64,000 bases of DNA from Corynebacterium gallinarum (GTDB lineage: Bacteria; Actinomycetota; Actinomycetes; Mycobacteriales; Mycobacteriaceae), in contig NZ_JACSPR010000006.1 in NCBI RefSeq assembly GCF_014837045.1, positions 62,001 through 126,000 of the forward strand, given 5' to 3'. Positions 40,810 to 49,445 of the stretch are shown piece by piece. The notes under the pieces are model-generated. The model was not told the DNA's origin, did not search any database, and worked only from the letters and a program-made list of their open reading frames with translations. A program made the translations under genes and the position numbers. Positions within the stretch are counted from its first letter, which is position 1. Each line of letters opens with the position of its first letter.

Positions 40810-42147
40810 CTAGCCCCTTTCGAGACGGATAACGCTGTTGATGGACTTCACCGCCGGGTTGTCCTTGAGTGCCTCGACGGTAGCAGCCAGGGCATTCTCA
40901 CGGGCCTGGTGGGTCACCACGATCAGGCGTGCACCCTCACCGCTTTCCTCCTGGCGAATGGTGCGCAGGGAGATGCCACGGTCGGCGAAGAGCTGAGCCA
41001 GGTCGGCGAGCACGCCGACGCGGTCCTCGACCTCCATGTCCACGTGGTAACGGGTGGGGGTCTCACCGTAATCGGCGATCGGCAGGTTGGCGTAGGTGGA
41101 CTCGCCCGGCGCACGACCACCGTGGACCTTGTTGCGGGCGGCGCCGACGACGTCGCCAAGCACAGCCGATGCGGTGGGTGCACCACCGGCACCGTTGCCG
41201 TAGAACATCAGGCGCCCGGCGGCCTCCGCCTCGACGAAGATGGCGTTGAAGGACTTGTTGACGGCAGCGAGCGGGTGGCTGCGTGGGATCAGGGTCGGGT
41301 GGACTCCGACGGAGATGGCGGTCTCACCGTTGCTGTCGGTGATCTTCTCACAGATGGCCAGCAGCTTGATGGTGTGATCGGCCTGCTTGGCTGCGCGGAT
41401 ATCCTCCGCGCTGATGTTGGTGATGCCCTCGCAGTAGACATCATCGGAGGTGACCCGGGTGTGGAAGGCCAGGGAGGCGAGGATGGCTGCCTTGGAGGCG
41501 GCATCGTGGCCCTCGACGTCGGCGGTGGGGTCCGCCTCCGCGTATCCGAGGCGGGTAGCCTCGGCGAGGGATTCGTCATAACCGGCACCGCTGGAATCCA
41601 TGGCGTCGAGGATGAAGTTGGTGGTGCCGTTGACGATGCCCATGACGGACTGGATCTGGTCACCGGCAAGGGAACGACGCAGCGGGCCGACCACGGGGAT
41701 GGCGGCCGCGACGGCGGCCTCGAAGTAGAGATCGACGTTGGCCTCATCGGCGGCGTCGGCAAGCTCGGCGGCGTGCGCCGCGACGAGGGCCTTGTTGGCG
41801 GTGACGACGGACTTGCCGGCCTTCAGCGCTGCGAGGACCACCTTGCGCGGGTAATCGATGCCACCGATAACCTCGACGACGATATCCACATCATCGCGTT
41901 TGACCAGCGAGAAGGCATCATCGGTGAGCAGCTCATCCGGCACACCCGGGCGTGGCTTGCTCTTATCGGAAACGGCCACGCCACGAACCTCCAGGGGGCC
42001 ACCGATACGGTGCTCGAGCTCATCGGCGTATTCGGTCATCAGACGCATAACCTCCGAGCCGACGGTGCCGTAACCAAGAAGGGCGATACCGACTGGTGAG
42101 CCGATTCCCTTGCCGGGGTTGAAGCTGGGGGCAGGTGCTGAGGTCAT
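40810..42147 (-). CDS. hom: Homoserine dehydrogenase
   Basis: 445 residues. It reduces aspartate semialdehyde to homoserine at the branch between lysine and threonine/methionine synthesis. The order is a Rossmann NAD(P)-binding domain (IALLGYGTVGSEVM), the catalytic domain (GIVNGTTNFILDAM) and a C-terminal ACT domain (YHVDMEVEDRVGVLADLAQLF). The ACT domain mediates threonine feedback inhibition in C. glutamicum. Upstream, on the minus strand, TATAGT at 42238-42243 is a good -10 candidate and would give a leader of about 85 bases. Confidence 0.97.
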   Translation of the reverse strand: MTSAPAPSFNPGKGIGSPVGIALLGYGTVGSEVMRLMTEYADELEHRIGGPLEVRGVAVSDKSKPRPGVPDELLTDDAFSLVKRDDVDIVVEVIGGIDYPRKVVLAALKAGKSVVTANKALVAAHAAELADAADEANVDLYFEAAVAAAIPVVGPLRRSLAGDQIQSVMGIVNGTTNFILDAMDSSGAGYDESLAEATRLGYAEADPTADVEGHDAASKAAILASLAFHTRVTSDDVYCEGITNISAEDIRAAKQADHTIKLLAICEKITDSNGETAISVGVHPTLIPRSHPLAAVNKSFNAIFVEAEAAGRLMFYGNGAGGAPTASAVLGDVVGAARNKVHGGRAPGESTYANLPIADYGETPTRYHVDMEVEDRVGVLADLAQLFADRGISLRTIRQEESGEGARLIVVTHQARENALAATVEALKDNPAVKSINSVIRLERG

Positions 42148-42426
42148 GATTCTCCCAAATAATCGTGGCGGTGCCTGGTGTTCGTTCTCTCCCTGGTCAG
42201 CCTACATGGCCGCCCGAGGGGGGAAGTCTACCAGGCCACTATAGACCAAGCTGTTCATTTTCTCCGGGCATGTGGACTATTTCATTCGGAACCCCGCCGG
42301 TACGACATCTCCTACCCCCGGGGGGATTTAAGCCACACACCGAAGTAACCTCCTGTATATTTTCATTGCTTCGTAGCAGAAGCAGTACCGCTATCTCCCC
42401 CCTTTCTTCACATACAGGAGTCCATC
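42148..42426. promoter_or_regulatory. Divergent promoter region between hom and the accessory block
   Basis: 279 bases. For hom (minus strand) TATAGT at 42238-42243 is a -10 candidate. For the rightward secreted-protein gene TATATT at 42356-42361 is a -10 candidate, giving a ~60-base leader with a small GCTTC-GTAGCA-GAAGC hairpin at 42368-42383. A CCCCCGGGGGG palindrome lies at 42316-42326. Confidence 0.45.
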
Positions 42427-43215
42427 TTGAAGATTTCCACCCTGGGCCTAAGCATCGCCGCCACCGCGGCGATCACACTCGGCAGCATCACCACCCCCGC
42501 CTCCGCACTCGTGGCAACCACCACAACTGGGGATTGGGGATGGCCCGCCTGCACCCTCGAACTGAACAACGCTGAGGTGAACTTCTACCAGGGCTCTCTC
42601 CAGACGGCGCAGGACACCCTCACAGCTGACTTCAAGAAGCTCGTTCCCGCCGCATCGGCTGATATTGATCTTTTCGTCGACTTCGTCGAGGAGAATGGTA
42701 ACGAGGTCAATACACTGCCAGACGCGGAACAGGACCGCTTCAATGAGATCGAGGGGCGCATCTTGGCAGCCGGTGAGGCCGCCGGACTGAAAAACAACAT
42801 CCTAGACTCGGGCGAATCCATGAATGAGGCGGAACTCCTCCTCATTTACCTTACGTACCTCACGTTATTCAAATCGTTCGGGGGCTTTTTCACCCACACT
42901 GAGCAGACCCCCGGAGGGGCCACAGCGGTTCTGCCCGCGCCCCACTACTACAACGGAACTTGGCTCATTTCCGGTATTGCCAGCGTCGATGAGAGCCCAA
43001 CTGCATCACCCGTAGAAGCCGCAATCGGCAAGGCATTCAGGACCCTGCTGCCCCTCGAAGCAGCCATGACACCCGCCCTGCAGAGCTGTGTCGACGGTGT
43101 CGGAGGGACCTTTACCCCGGATCTGACCGGTGTCACGCCCCGCCCGGACACGGATGAGACCACCACTCCCCCAGCAACAGCACCTGTGGCTGGAAGCTCG
43201 TTCGGAAGCAGCTAG
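42427..43215 (+). CDS. Secreted protein of unknown function, paralog A (GSSFGSS tail)
   Basis: 262 residues starting at TTG, supported by AGGAG six bases upstream. A signal peptide covers about residues 1-27 (ends PASA). The mature part has one cysteine near its start (WPACTLEL) and one near the end (LQSCVDGVGGTF). Between them is a mostly helical region with the shared pattern L-x(3)-VPAASADI. A Pro/Thr-rich linker leads to the C-terminus GSSFGSS. Three related proteins are encoded within 8 kb. Their two cysteines are conserved, so a disulfide is likely. I do not recognise a named family or enzymatic motif. Confidence 0.75.
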   Translation: MKISTLGLSIAATAAITLGSITTPASALVATTTTGDWGWPACTLELNNAEVNFYQGSLQTAQDTLTADFKKLVPAASADIDLFVDFVEENGNEVNTLPDAEQDRFNEIEGRILAAGEAAGLKNNILDSGESMNEAELLLIYLTYLTLFKSFGGFFTHTEQTPGGATAVLPAPHYYNGTWLISGIASVDESPTASPVEAAIGKAFRTLLPLEAAMTPALQSCVDGVGGTFTPDLTGVTPRPDTDETTTPPATAPVAGSSFGSS

Positions 43216-43407
43216 CTCGATACCAGACGGAGCTTAAGCCTGCGTGCTCAGGCTCCGCCTACCCCGCCTGCACAGATACCCCTTCCATCGATTCATATGG
43301 AGAGTAGTATGACTTCTACTCCTGTTGGATCGGGGTTGCCCTACCACTGCTTAGAACCCCGGACAGCCGAAGGTCCCTACACTCGCCCCCCTTCTAAGGA
43401 TGTCCCC

Positions 43408-44217
43408 ATGAACATTCGTCCGTTCGCATCGGTTGTCGCAGCAGCCGCCCTACTCAGCACATCGGCCGTTGTCGCACCCGCTGCCACCGCAGCCACGGTC
43501 ACACGCTCCGGTGTCACCTGCACCATCACCTTCACCCAGCAGGATTTCAACGATTTCCGCACCCACTTCGCCAGTTATGACGACTCGGTGGCCAGCCGCC
43601 TCAGCGCAGCAGTCCCCGGGCAGGAAGAGGAAATCGCGCTGATCGCCGGTGAAGTCGCCGACGCGATCAAGGACGGCGGTACATACAGCATGGAAGCCAA
43701 TGCTGCCTGGGGCCGGTATTTCGCCGCCGGGCGGGAGCAGGGATTCACCAACAATGATCTGACTGCCATGATGCTGTTGGCCGCGACTCCTGCGGCCATG
43801 AGCAATCTGTTGCCCACCTTCGAACGAAGCCTCCGCGGGGTTCATGTGTTGACCCCCACCCAGGCCGCCTATATCCGCGATGGCCTCAACTACAGCTACC
43901 CCGTAGTAGAGGATGCCCTCGGGCCAGGCACCTTCAATAACATCCCGCTATCCCAGCGCGCCAAGGAGATTATTGAGCCTGCCCGGGTTGTCCTGCAGGA
44001 TTTCGACGAAGGCCTGAAAGAGCCCTACCAGGCATGCGTCGATGGCAAAACCGGAACATTCCGGATCGGTGCGGATGATATCGATACGCCAGGTGGTGGA
44101 AACTGTGACGGGAACGGCGATGGTAACGGTGACGGCAACGGTGGGAATGGCAACGGGAACGGTAACGACCCCAACCCACCTGCCACCAGTGGTGGTTCCA
44201 GTTTCGGAAGTAGCTAG
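43408..44217 (+). CDS. Secreted protein of unknown function, paralog B (GSSFGSS tail)
   Basis: 269 residues from the ATG at 43408, with AAGGA seven bases upstream; a longer frame from 43297 adds a non-conserved stretch before the signal peptide. The signal peptide ends near residue 28 (PAATA). The mature protein starts with VTCTITFT and carries YQACVDGKTGTF near residue 220. A linker of about 25 residues made almost only of Gly, Asn and Asp follows, with one extra cysteine before it, and then GGSSFGSS. Its stop codon overlaps that of the response regulator gene on the other strand by four bases. Function unknown; same family as paralogs A, C and D. Confidence 0.78.
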   Translation: MNIRPFASVVAAAALLSTSAVVAPAATAATVTRSGVTCTITFTQQDFNDFRTHFASYDDSVASRLSAAVPGQEEEIALIAGEVADAIKDGGTYSMEANAAWGRYFAAGREQGFTNNDLTAMMLLAATPAAMSNLLPTFERSLRGVHVLTPTQAAYIRDGLNYSYPVVEDALGPGTFNNIPLSQRAKEIIEPARVVLQDFDEGLKEPYQACVDGKTGTFRIGADDIDTPGGGNCDGNGDGNGDGNGGNGNGNGNDPNPPATSGGSSFGSS

Positions 44218-44897
44218 AAAACAGGTTCTTCCCGGTGCGGTCCCCCAATGTCACGAACAGATAAGTTGGGGGTCCGCATCGAGGAGTCGGGGAGCAGGCC
44301 ATCCTCCACCGCCCGATGATAGAAATCGATGCGGGTGAGTATCGGGCGTCCGGCAAGGGCGTACTTCACCCGGATGCGGTCGATATAGTCCCGCACGGTA
44401 TTAAGTGACAGGCCGGTGATTGTGGCCAGCCTCTTGGCTGGCTCCCCCGATGCGTACAGAAGAAGAATCTGCTGCTGCCGTGGGGATAATCGCACCCCGG
44501 CCGCAGCGGCCCCCGTCGATGCCTGGGCGCCTCCCCGGAATGCCGCGGCAACGAGAGCCTCCTCCAGATCCCGGGCACTGCTGGTCGGCTCAATGATCCC
44601 CGCCACCCTTTTCATGATGGGGTTGAGGTCAATGTAGGGGTCAGAGGTGATCCGGAACAGTACTATCCTCAGCCCCAGATCCAGCAGGCCACAAAGATCG
44701 CCCCTATGGTTCAGCCCCGTCTGGAGGCCCAGCAACACCACATCGGCGGCACCCGGGTCATCCCGGATGTGGTTCAGCGCCTCCACCGGCGTGGTGCATG
44801 TACCGACGCAGACACACGAAGTGGTTTGCAGCAGCATCTGCCCCACCCCGAGGCGCATCACCTCACGCTCATCCACTGTCAGCACATTTACTTTCAT
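44214..44897 (-). CDS. Atypical LuxR/NarL-type response regulator without phospho-acceptor Asp
   Basis: 227 residues from the ATG at 44897 (MKVNVLTVDE). The receiver domain keeps the overall fold, but the phospho-acceptor position reads LLGLQT with Gly57 where LLDLxL is normal. The conserved switch Lys is also missing (GIIEPTSS). The C-terminal helix-turn-helix (LSPRQQQILLLYASGEPAKRLATI) is intact and about 63% identical to that of the second regulator at 49446-50108. It probably works without phosphorylation and may compete for the same DNA; that is inference. There is no ribosome binding site, and a TAGAGT -10 lies 7 bases upstream, so the transcript is likely leaderless. Confidence 0.85.
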   Translation of the reverse strand: MKVNVLTVDEREVMRLGVGQMLLQTTSCVCVGTCTTPVEALNHIRDDPGAADVVLLGLQTGLNHRGDLCGLLDLGLRIVLFRITSDPYIDLNPIMKRVAGIIEPTSSARDLEEALVAAAFRGGAQASTGAAAAGVRLSPRQQQILLLYASGEPAKRLATITGLSLNTVRDYIDRIRVKYALAGRPILTRIDFYHRAVEDGLLPDSSMRTPNLSVRDIGGPHREEPVF

Positions 44898-45161
44898 GAT
44901 GAAAACTCTACGAGATGTCACAGGATAATTCCCAGCACTGACAGAAGTTTTCCCAGAATCCACCGCGGCCCCACTGTGGGCTCATTCGCGTTTCTCTCAA
45001 CATGCCCATTAGCACACTTCAGGTGTCTCCGGTAGACGCCATTACTGCTGGCACCACTTGTAGCACCTTGTCGCATCACGCTTTTCTGGGGACCCTTGAA
45101 GGAGTGGATCATCGCTAGGATCCCCCCCCCACCAGCCACTGAATCACCCTTAGGAGACATC
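44898..45161. promoter_or_regulatory. Divergent region between the atypical regulator and paralog C
   Basis: 264 bases. On the minus strand ACTCTA at 44905-44910 (TAGAGT read on that strand) is the -10 for the regulator. The rightward gene has TAGGAGA as ribosome binding site just before its ATG. I see no single clear promoter for it. No gene is visible in the interval. Confidence 0.4.
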
Positions 45162-45851
45162 ATGCGTATCCGAAGATTATCTCTCGGAATTCTGGCAACC
45201 GTCGGAATAGCTGCCAGCACCCTTCTTGCGCCTCACGCCAACGCCGCGGAGCTCACCATCACAGGCGATACCTGTACCGTCACTCTTTCCGCGACGGATA
45301 AACAACGGATCATAGCGGCTTACAGCAAATGGGGCGATAATCTCATCGCCGAATTGAAGCGGGAGGTCCCAGCCGCTGCATCCGACATCGACTACATCGT
45401 GGAGAACGTAGACTTCACTGGCCCGGGCTCAGTTGAGGTGGAGGCTGCACTCGCGCGTGTCGTCGCCGCTTCCGTAGCGAAGGGGTTCTTCAACGTCGAC
45501 GACAACCCCGAGGCAACCCAAATCCTCGTAATCGCGCTGATCATCAAAACGGATCCTACTATGTTCGCTCAGGATCTAACCTTCACCCGCAGCACCATTC
45601 CTGTGGACCCTGTGGATCCCACCGACATTGATCCCGGGGACGGCGCGTCCGAACCCTACAAGCGTGTTCTCCAGAACTCCATGCATGGTGGTATGACAGC
45701 CGTGGGTGAATGGTATGGCGATGTCTATGCCGCCTGTCGCGATGGCGAGCCGGGTACCTACAATGTCCGTGTCACTCCCACCGGCGGTGGCGGCGGTGGC
45801 GGTAATGGTGGCGGCTTCGGTTCCGGTGGTTCCTCCTTCGGATCCAGCTAG
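45162..45851 (+). CDS. Secreted protein of unknown function, paralog C (GSSFGSS tail)
   Basis: 229 residues from the ATG at 45162, with TAGGAGA seven bases upstream. The signal peptide ends near residue 28 (ANA). The mature start TITGDTCTVTL matches paralogs B and D, and the pattern L-x(3)-VPAAASDI follows. Near the C-terminus it has YAACRDGEPGTY, then a Gly-rich linker (eight consecutive Gly) and GGSSFGSS. It is followed by a terminator. Function unknown. Shared cysteines and tail place it with A, B and D. Confidence 0.78.
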   Translation: MRIRRLSLGILATVGIAASTLLAPHANAAELTITGDTCTVTLSATDKQRIIAAYSKWGDNLIAELKREVPAAASDIDYIVENVDFTGPGSVEVEAALARVVAASVAKGFFNVDDNPEATQILVIALIIKTDPTMFAQDLTFTRSTIPVDPVDPTDIDPGDGASEPYKRVLQNSMHGGMTAVGEWYGDVYAACRDGEPGTYNVRVTPTGGGGGGGNGGGFGSGGSSFGSS

Positions 45852-45866
45852 ACCCAAATCGGTGAT

Positions 45867-45910
45867 CCCCGCGTCCGGTTGCCACACCTGGTGTCCGGAT
45901 GCGGGGTTTT
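45867..45910 (+). terminator. Terminator after paralog C
   Basis: CCCCGCGTCCGG pairs with CCGGATGCGGGG (one G-T pair) and is followed by TTTT. An inner CACC/GGTG pairing strengthens the hairpin. Confidence 0.8.
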
Positions 45911-46038
45911 CCACGTCGGGTGCTCCCGCGGTCTCACAATCACACCCGTTCTTTCCTCGGGCGGGCTGAACAGGGTGCCGATATGCTGGCCTGCATCAAC
46001 AGATCCAAGCCCCCACCGCCAACCGGAGGTTTCCCCAC

Positions 46039-47181
46039 ATGCTCCGCTCCACCCCGATCGCCACGTTCTGTATCAGCGCCCTGACCCTGCTCAACGCCTG
46101 TGGCATGGGATCGTCCGGCAGCACGGTGGGATCCTCCACCGTGGACACCTCCACGGCGGTTATTTCCAGCCCCGGTTCCTCAGGCTCCAGCCCGGGATCA
46201 TCCGCACCCATCCCGGTGGAGACGGTGGATGTGGCCACTGATCTCCAGGCCCCGTGGTCAGTGGCCTTTCACGGTTCAACAGCCCTGATCAGCGAGCGGG
46301 ACACCGCCCGGATCCTGGAGGTCACAGCCGACGGTGGCACCCGGACGGTGACGGAGATACGGGATGCCCAGCCCGGTGGTGAGGGGGGCCTGTTGGGGTT
46401 GGCGGTGCAGGAGGATTTCCTCTACACCTACTACACCACCGCAGGGGACAACCGGATCGTCCGGTTCCCACTCACCGGTGAGCCCGGCGCGCTCAGCGCC
46501 GGCGATCCTGAGGTGATCCTGGACTCCATCCCCAGCGCCAGCACCCATAACGGAGGGCGCATCGCCTTCGGTCCCGATGGGATGCTCTACGCCACCACCG
46601 GGGATGTCAACGAGCGCGATAATGCCCAGGATGAGACCTCCCTGGCCGGGAAGATTCTGCGCATCACCCCGGAGGGGGCTATCCCCGCGGATAATCCCGT
46701 CCCGGGCAGTCCCGTCTACAGCATGGGGCATCGCAATCCTCAGGGTATCGCCTGGGACGCGGACGGCACCATGTACTCCTCAGAGTTCGGGCAGAGCACC
46801 TGGGATGAACTCAACATCATCACCCCCGGCGGTAACTATGGGTGGCCGGTGGTCGAGGGGATCGCCAACCGCGACGGTTTCATTGACCCGATCCAGCAGT
46901 GGCGTCCCGCGGAGGCCAGCCCCAGCGGGATGACGATCGTCGGGGAGTCCATCTTTGTCGCCAATCTGCGTGGCCAGTCCCTGCGGCAGATCCCGCTGGC
47001 CGCCCCGAACACCTCCCGGGTGCTTCTCGACGGCGAATTCGGGCGCCTACGGGATGTGGTGACCGCCCCGGACGGCACCCTGCTGGTACTGACCAACAAC
47101 ACCGACGGCCGTGGCTCCCCAACCCCGGGTGATGACCGGATGTTGCGCATTGATCCCGCTGACATCCCCGGGATGAGGTAA
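46039..47181 (+). CDS. Glucose/sorbosone dehydrogenase-family lipoprotein (PQQ-type beta-propeller)
   Basis: 380 residues from an ATG with GGAGG nine bases upstream. The lipobox LLNAC places the lipidated Cys at residue 21, followed by a Ser/Pro-rich linker of about 45 residues. The rest is a six-bladed propeller of the soluble glucose dehydrogenase family: VDVATDLQAPWSVAF, GGEGGLLGLAV, THNGGRIAFGPDGMLY, MGHRNPQGIAWD and GGNYGWPVVEG. Enzymes of this family oxidise aldose sugars with PQQ. Corynebacteria do not, to my knowledge, make PQQ, so the protein may use external cofactor or have another role. It is convergent with the kinase gene, 5 bases apart. Confidence 0.87.
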   Translation: MLRSTPIATFCISALTLLNACGMGSSGSTVGSSTVDTSTAVISSPGSSGSSPGSSAPIPVETVDVATDLQAPWSVAFHGSTALISERDTARILEVTADGGTRTVTEIRDAQPGGEGGLLGLAVQEDFLYTYYTTAGDNRIVRFPLTGEPGALSAGDPEVILDSIPSASTHNGGRIAFGPDGMLYATTGDVNERDNAQDETSLAGKILRITPEGAIPADNPVPGSPVYSMGHRNPQGIAWDADGTMYSSEFGQSTWDELNIITPGGNYGWPVVEGIANRDGFIDPIQQWRPAEASPSGMTIVGESIFVANLRGQSLRQIPLAAPNTSRVLLDGEFGRLRDVVTAPDGTLLVLTNNTDGRGSPTPGDDRMLRIDPADIPGMR

Positions 47182-47186
47182 CGGGG

Positions 47187-49442
47187 TCAAATCCGCACCG
47201 TCCGGGATTCGCCGGTGTCCTGCTGCCGGTGCAGGATGGTGGCGGAGGCATCACGGCCGGCGGGCAGGAGGCGGGCCACCACGGTGTCCCCTGCCGTGGC
47301 GTGACGGAGTACCCCGGTGAGGGTGTCCTCCACGTCCGTGATGCGCGGGTGGGGGTCGGCCCCGCGGCGGGTGGTGTGGGCGGTGGAATAATCGTCGAGA
47401 AGCTTCACCCGCACACCGCGGAGGCGGGCATCCCAGGTGGCCGCGGAGATCGTCGGCCGGTCGAGTGCGGGTGACCGGATCGAATCGCGGAGGCGTTGTT
47501 CCAGCAGGTGTGCGGCCACGCGGGTCTCGTCGGGGGTGAGGGTGTCGGTAAACAGCATGGTGATGCGCGTGGATAACCAGTCTCGGGCGTCCTCGAGGAA
47601 CCGCTCGCGGGTCAGTTCAACCGCGGCGGTTGCGGCGCTGGTGCGTCGTTCGGCGATCAGCAGTGGTAAACCGTCCGAGATCCGCTTGACCATCCACGGC
47701 AGGATGGAGGCAGGGATCAGCACGAGGGAGTGGGTCCAGGACACTGAGGGGTCAATGTAATCCGACTGGAATCCGGCCCAAACGAAGAGCTGCCCGATGA
47801 TCATGCATCCGATCCATGCGGTCCACCCCGCCAGTGGTCGGTTGCGCATAGCCAGGTAGGCGCTGAGCAGCAGTGCCACCCACGGTGCCCAGAAAAACGG
47901 CCAGGTGTCCTCGTCGGCGGTGTTCTCCCCGATCGCCAGCGCGTAGAACACCCAGATGGAGACACAAGCAGCGGTGGTATACCGGTCCGGCAGGCGTTTC
48001 AGGGGTTGCTGGATCAGGCACCACAGCGCCCCCGCCGCGGCGAGGAGGGACAGCAGCCACAGCACCGGGCGGGGATGGTCGTTGAAGGTGGACATCGCGA
48101 CAAACAGCAACCACACCACCACCGCGGGGCCGGGGCGGAAGATATCCGAGAAACCCATGGATTCATACACCGACGGCAGGGAGTCCATATTGGCATCCAC
48201 ATGGGATTCCTGCCGTTGGCGGTCCCACACCACGTGGATGACGCATCCCTCACCCGGCGCGCTGTGCACCTGTGCCGAGGCACCGGGGGTCCGGTCCAGA
48301 CGGCCGAGGATGCTGACCCGGATGCCCGCACGGTCCGGTGATAGGCCCGCCGGGTCGAATCCGGGGCCGTCGTCGGCAAGCGTCACGGTGAACCGGTCGG
48401 GATCCAGATCGAAGCTCAACCGGGCTGAGCTACCGGGGGCGTGCTGTGCGACGTTCGCCCCACCCTGTCGCAGGGCGTCCACCAGCGCGGCAACGGTGGT
48501 TGCCGGGAGACACGCATCGGGCACGTCAACCCGGTCGAGGATGATACCGGTGTCTGGATACTCCGATAGAACCGCCGCGCTGATCTGGTGGACCGCGTCG
48601 GTGAAACTCATATCACCGAGACTGTCCAGGGTGTCGGCGCCGGTGTGGTTGATCTCCCCGATGATGTGCTGCGGATCCGGGCTGAGGGTGCCACGCCAGA
48701 TGGCGGAGAGCTGGGTCAACACATGATCATGGATGAAGGCGAGGAATCGGGTCTCCAGCTCGCCCAGGGTCTTCTGGCGGGCGAGCACCAGCGCATCCCG
48801 GTAGGTGCGGGAGGCAGCCAGGTCAATGGTGCGGGTGGTGTTCAGGCCACGGGACACCACGATCACAAAGGGCACCACGGGCGCCAGTGCGTGGAGCACC
48901 TCTATCAGCAGGGTGAAACCGGGTGGGGTGCCGAGGTTCACGGCCGCGGCGACGGACACAGCTGTCAGGGCGATCATCACCGCGGGCAACCCGGGCCAGG
49001 ATGCCACGAACAACGCCGCGGGCAGGGCCGAATAATCCCCCAGGCGCAGCTGCGTCAGGGGCGATTCCCCCATGACCAGAAGACACCCCGCGTGCACGGC
49101 CAACAGGGCGAAATACGTCAGCGCGGCAGCTGCCATCAACGGCTGATAATACCGCTCCCATTTCACCAGGCCCGCCAGCAGGAGCAGTGCCGACAGGGCA
49201 AGCAGGAGATTCCGGAAGAAGGTCCCCACCGGATCGAGCAGGGTGCCTGACGAGTAGAGGAGCAACAGCACCCAGGACAATCCGCCACCGATCGCGATGA
49301 CACGCAGCAGGGAGACCGTGGCGGTGCGCAGTTCGTGGAACCGTTGCTGCACCTTTCCCGAGAGGTCCCCCTCCGGTGTGGTGAGCCCGGCCGCGAAGAA
49401 TTCCTCCGGAAGGGAGCCGCTGCTCAGCACCTGGGGCGCCAT
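47187..49442 (-). CDS. Tandem membrane sensor histidine kinase with degenerate second module
   Basis: 751 residues. Module 1: about five membrane helices (residues 45-195), a dimerisation helix with the phospho-accepting His238 (FLAFIHDHVLTQL), an N-box at Asn330 (ANVAQHA) and a G-box (DDGPGFDP). Module 2: four to five membrane helices (437-590), then a helix aligning with the first (RFLEDARDWLSTRI) in which the His is replaced by Arg620. Its N-box-like TGVLRHA lacks the Asn, and the chain ends before any G-box. So only the first module can be active. It begins 3 bases after the response regulator stop codon, making a cognate pair. Confidence 0.85.
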   Translation of the reverse strand: MAPQVLSSGSLPEEFFAAGLTTPEGDLSGKVQQRFHELRTATVSLLRVIAIGGGLSWVLLLLYSSGTLLDPVGTFFRNLLLALSALLLLAGLVKWERYYQPLMAAAALTYFALLAVHAGCLLVMGESPLTQLRLGDYSALPAALFVASWPGLPAVMIALTAVSVAAAVNLGTPPGFTLLIEVLHALAPVVPFVIVVSRGLNTTRTIDLAASRTYRDALVLARQKTLGELETRFLAFIHDHVLTQLSAIWRGTLSPDPQHIIGEINHTGADTLDSLGDMSFTDAVHQISAAVLSEYPDTGIILDRVDVPDACLPATTVAALVDALRQGGANVAQHAPGSSARLSFDLDPDRFTVTLADDGPGFDPAGLSPDRAGIRVSILGRLDRTPGASAQVHSAPGEGCVIHVVWDRQRQESHVDANMDSLPSVYESMGFSDIFRPGPAVVVWLLFVAMSTFNDHPRPVLWLLSLLAAAGALWCLIQQPLKRLPDRYTTAACVSIWVFYALAIGENTADEDTWPFFWAPWVALLLSAYLAMRNRPLAGWTAWIGCMIIGQLFVWAGFQSDYIDPSVSWTHSLVLIPASILPWMVKRISDGLPLLIAERRTSAATAAVELTRERFLEDARDWLSTRITMLFTDTLTPDETRVAAHLLEQRLRDSIRSPALDRPTISAATWDARLRGVRVKLLDDYSTAHTTRRGADPHPRITDVEDTLTGVLRHATAGDTVVARLLPAGRDASATILHRQQDTGESRTVRI

Positions 49443-49445
49443 GGC

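Noticed and set aside
43297..43407. Longer N-terminus for paralog B
   Set aside because: The extra 37 residues would put a non-hydrophobic stretch before the signal peptide, while the ATG at 43408 has a good ribosome binding site.
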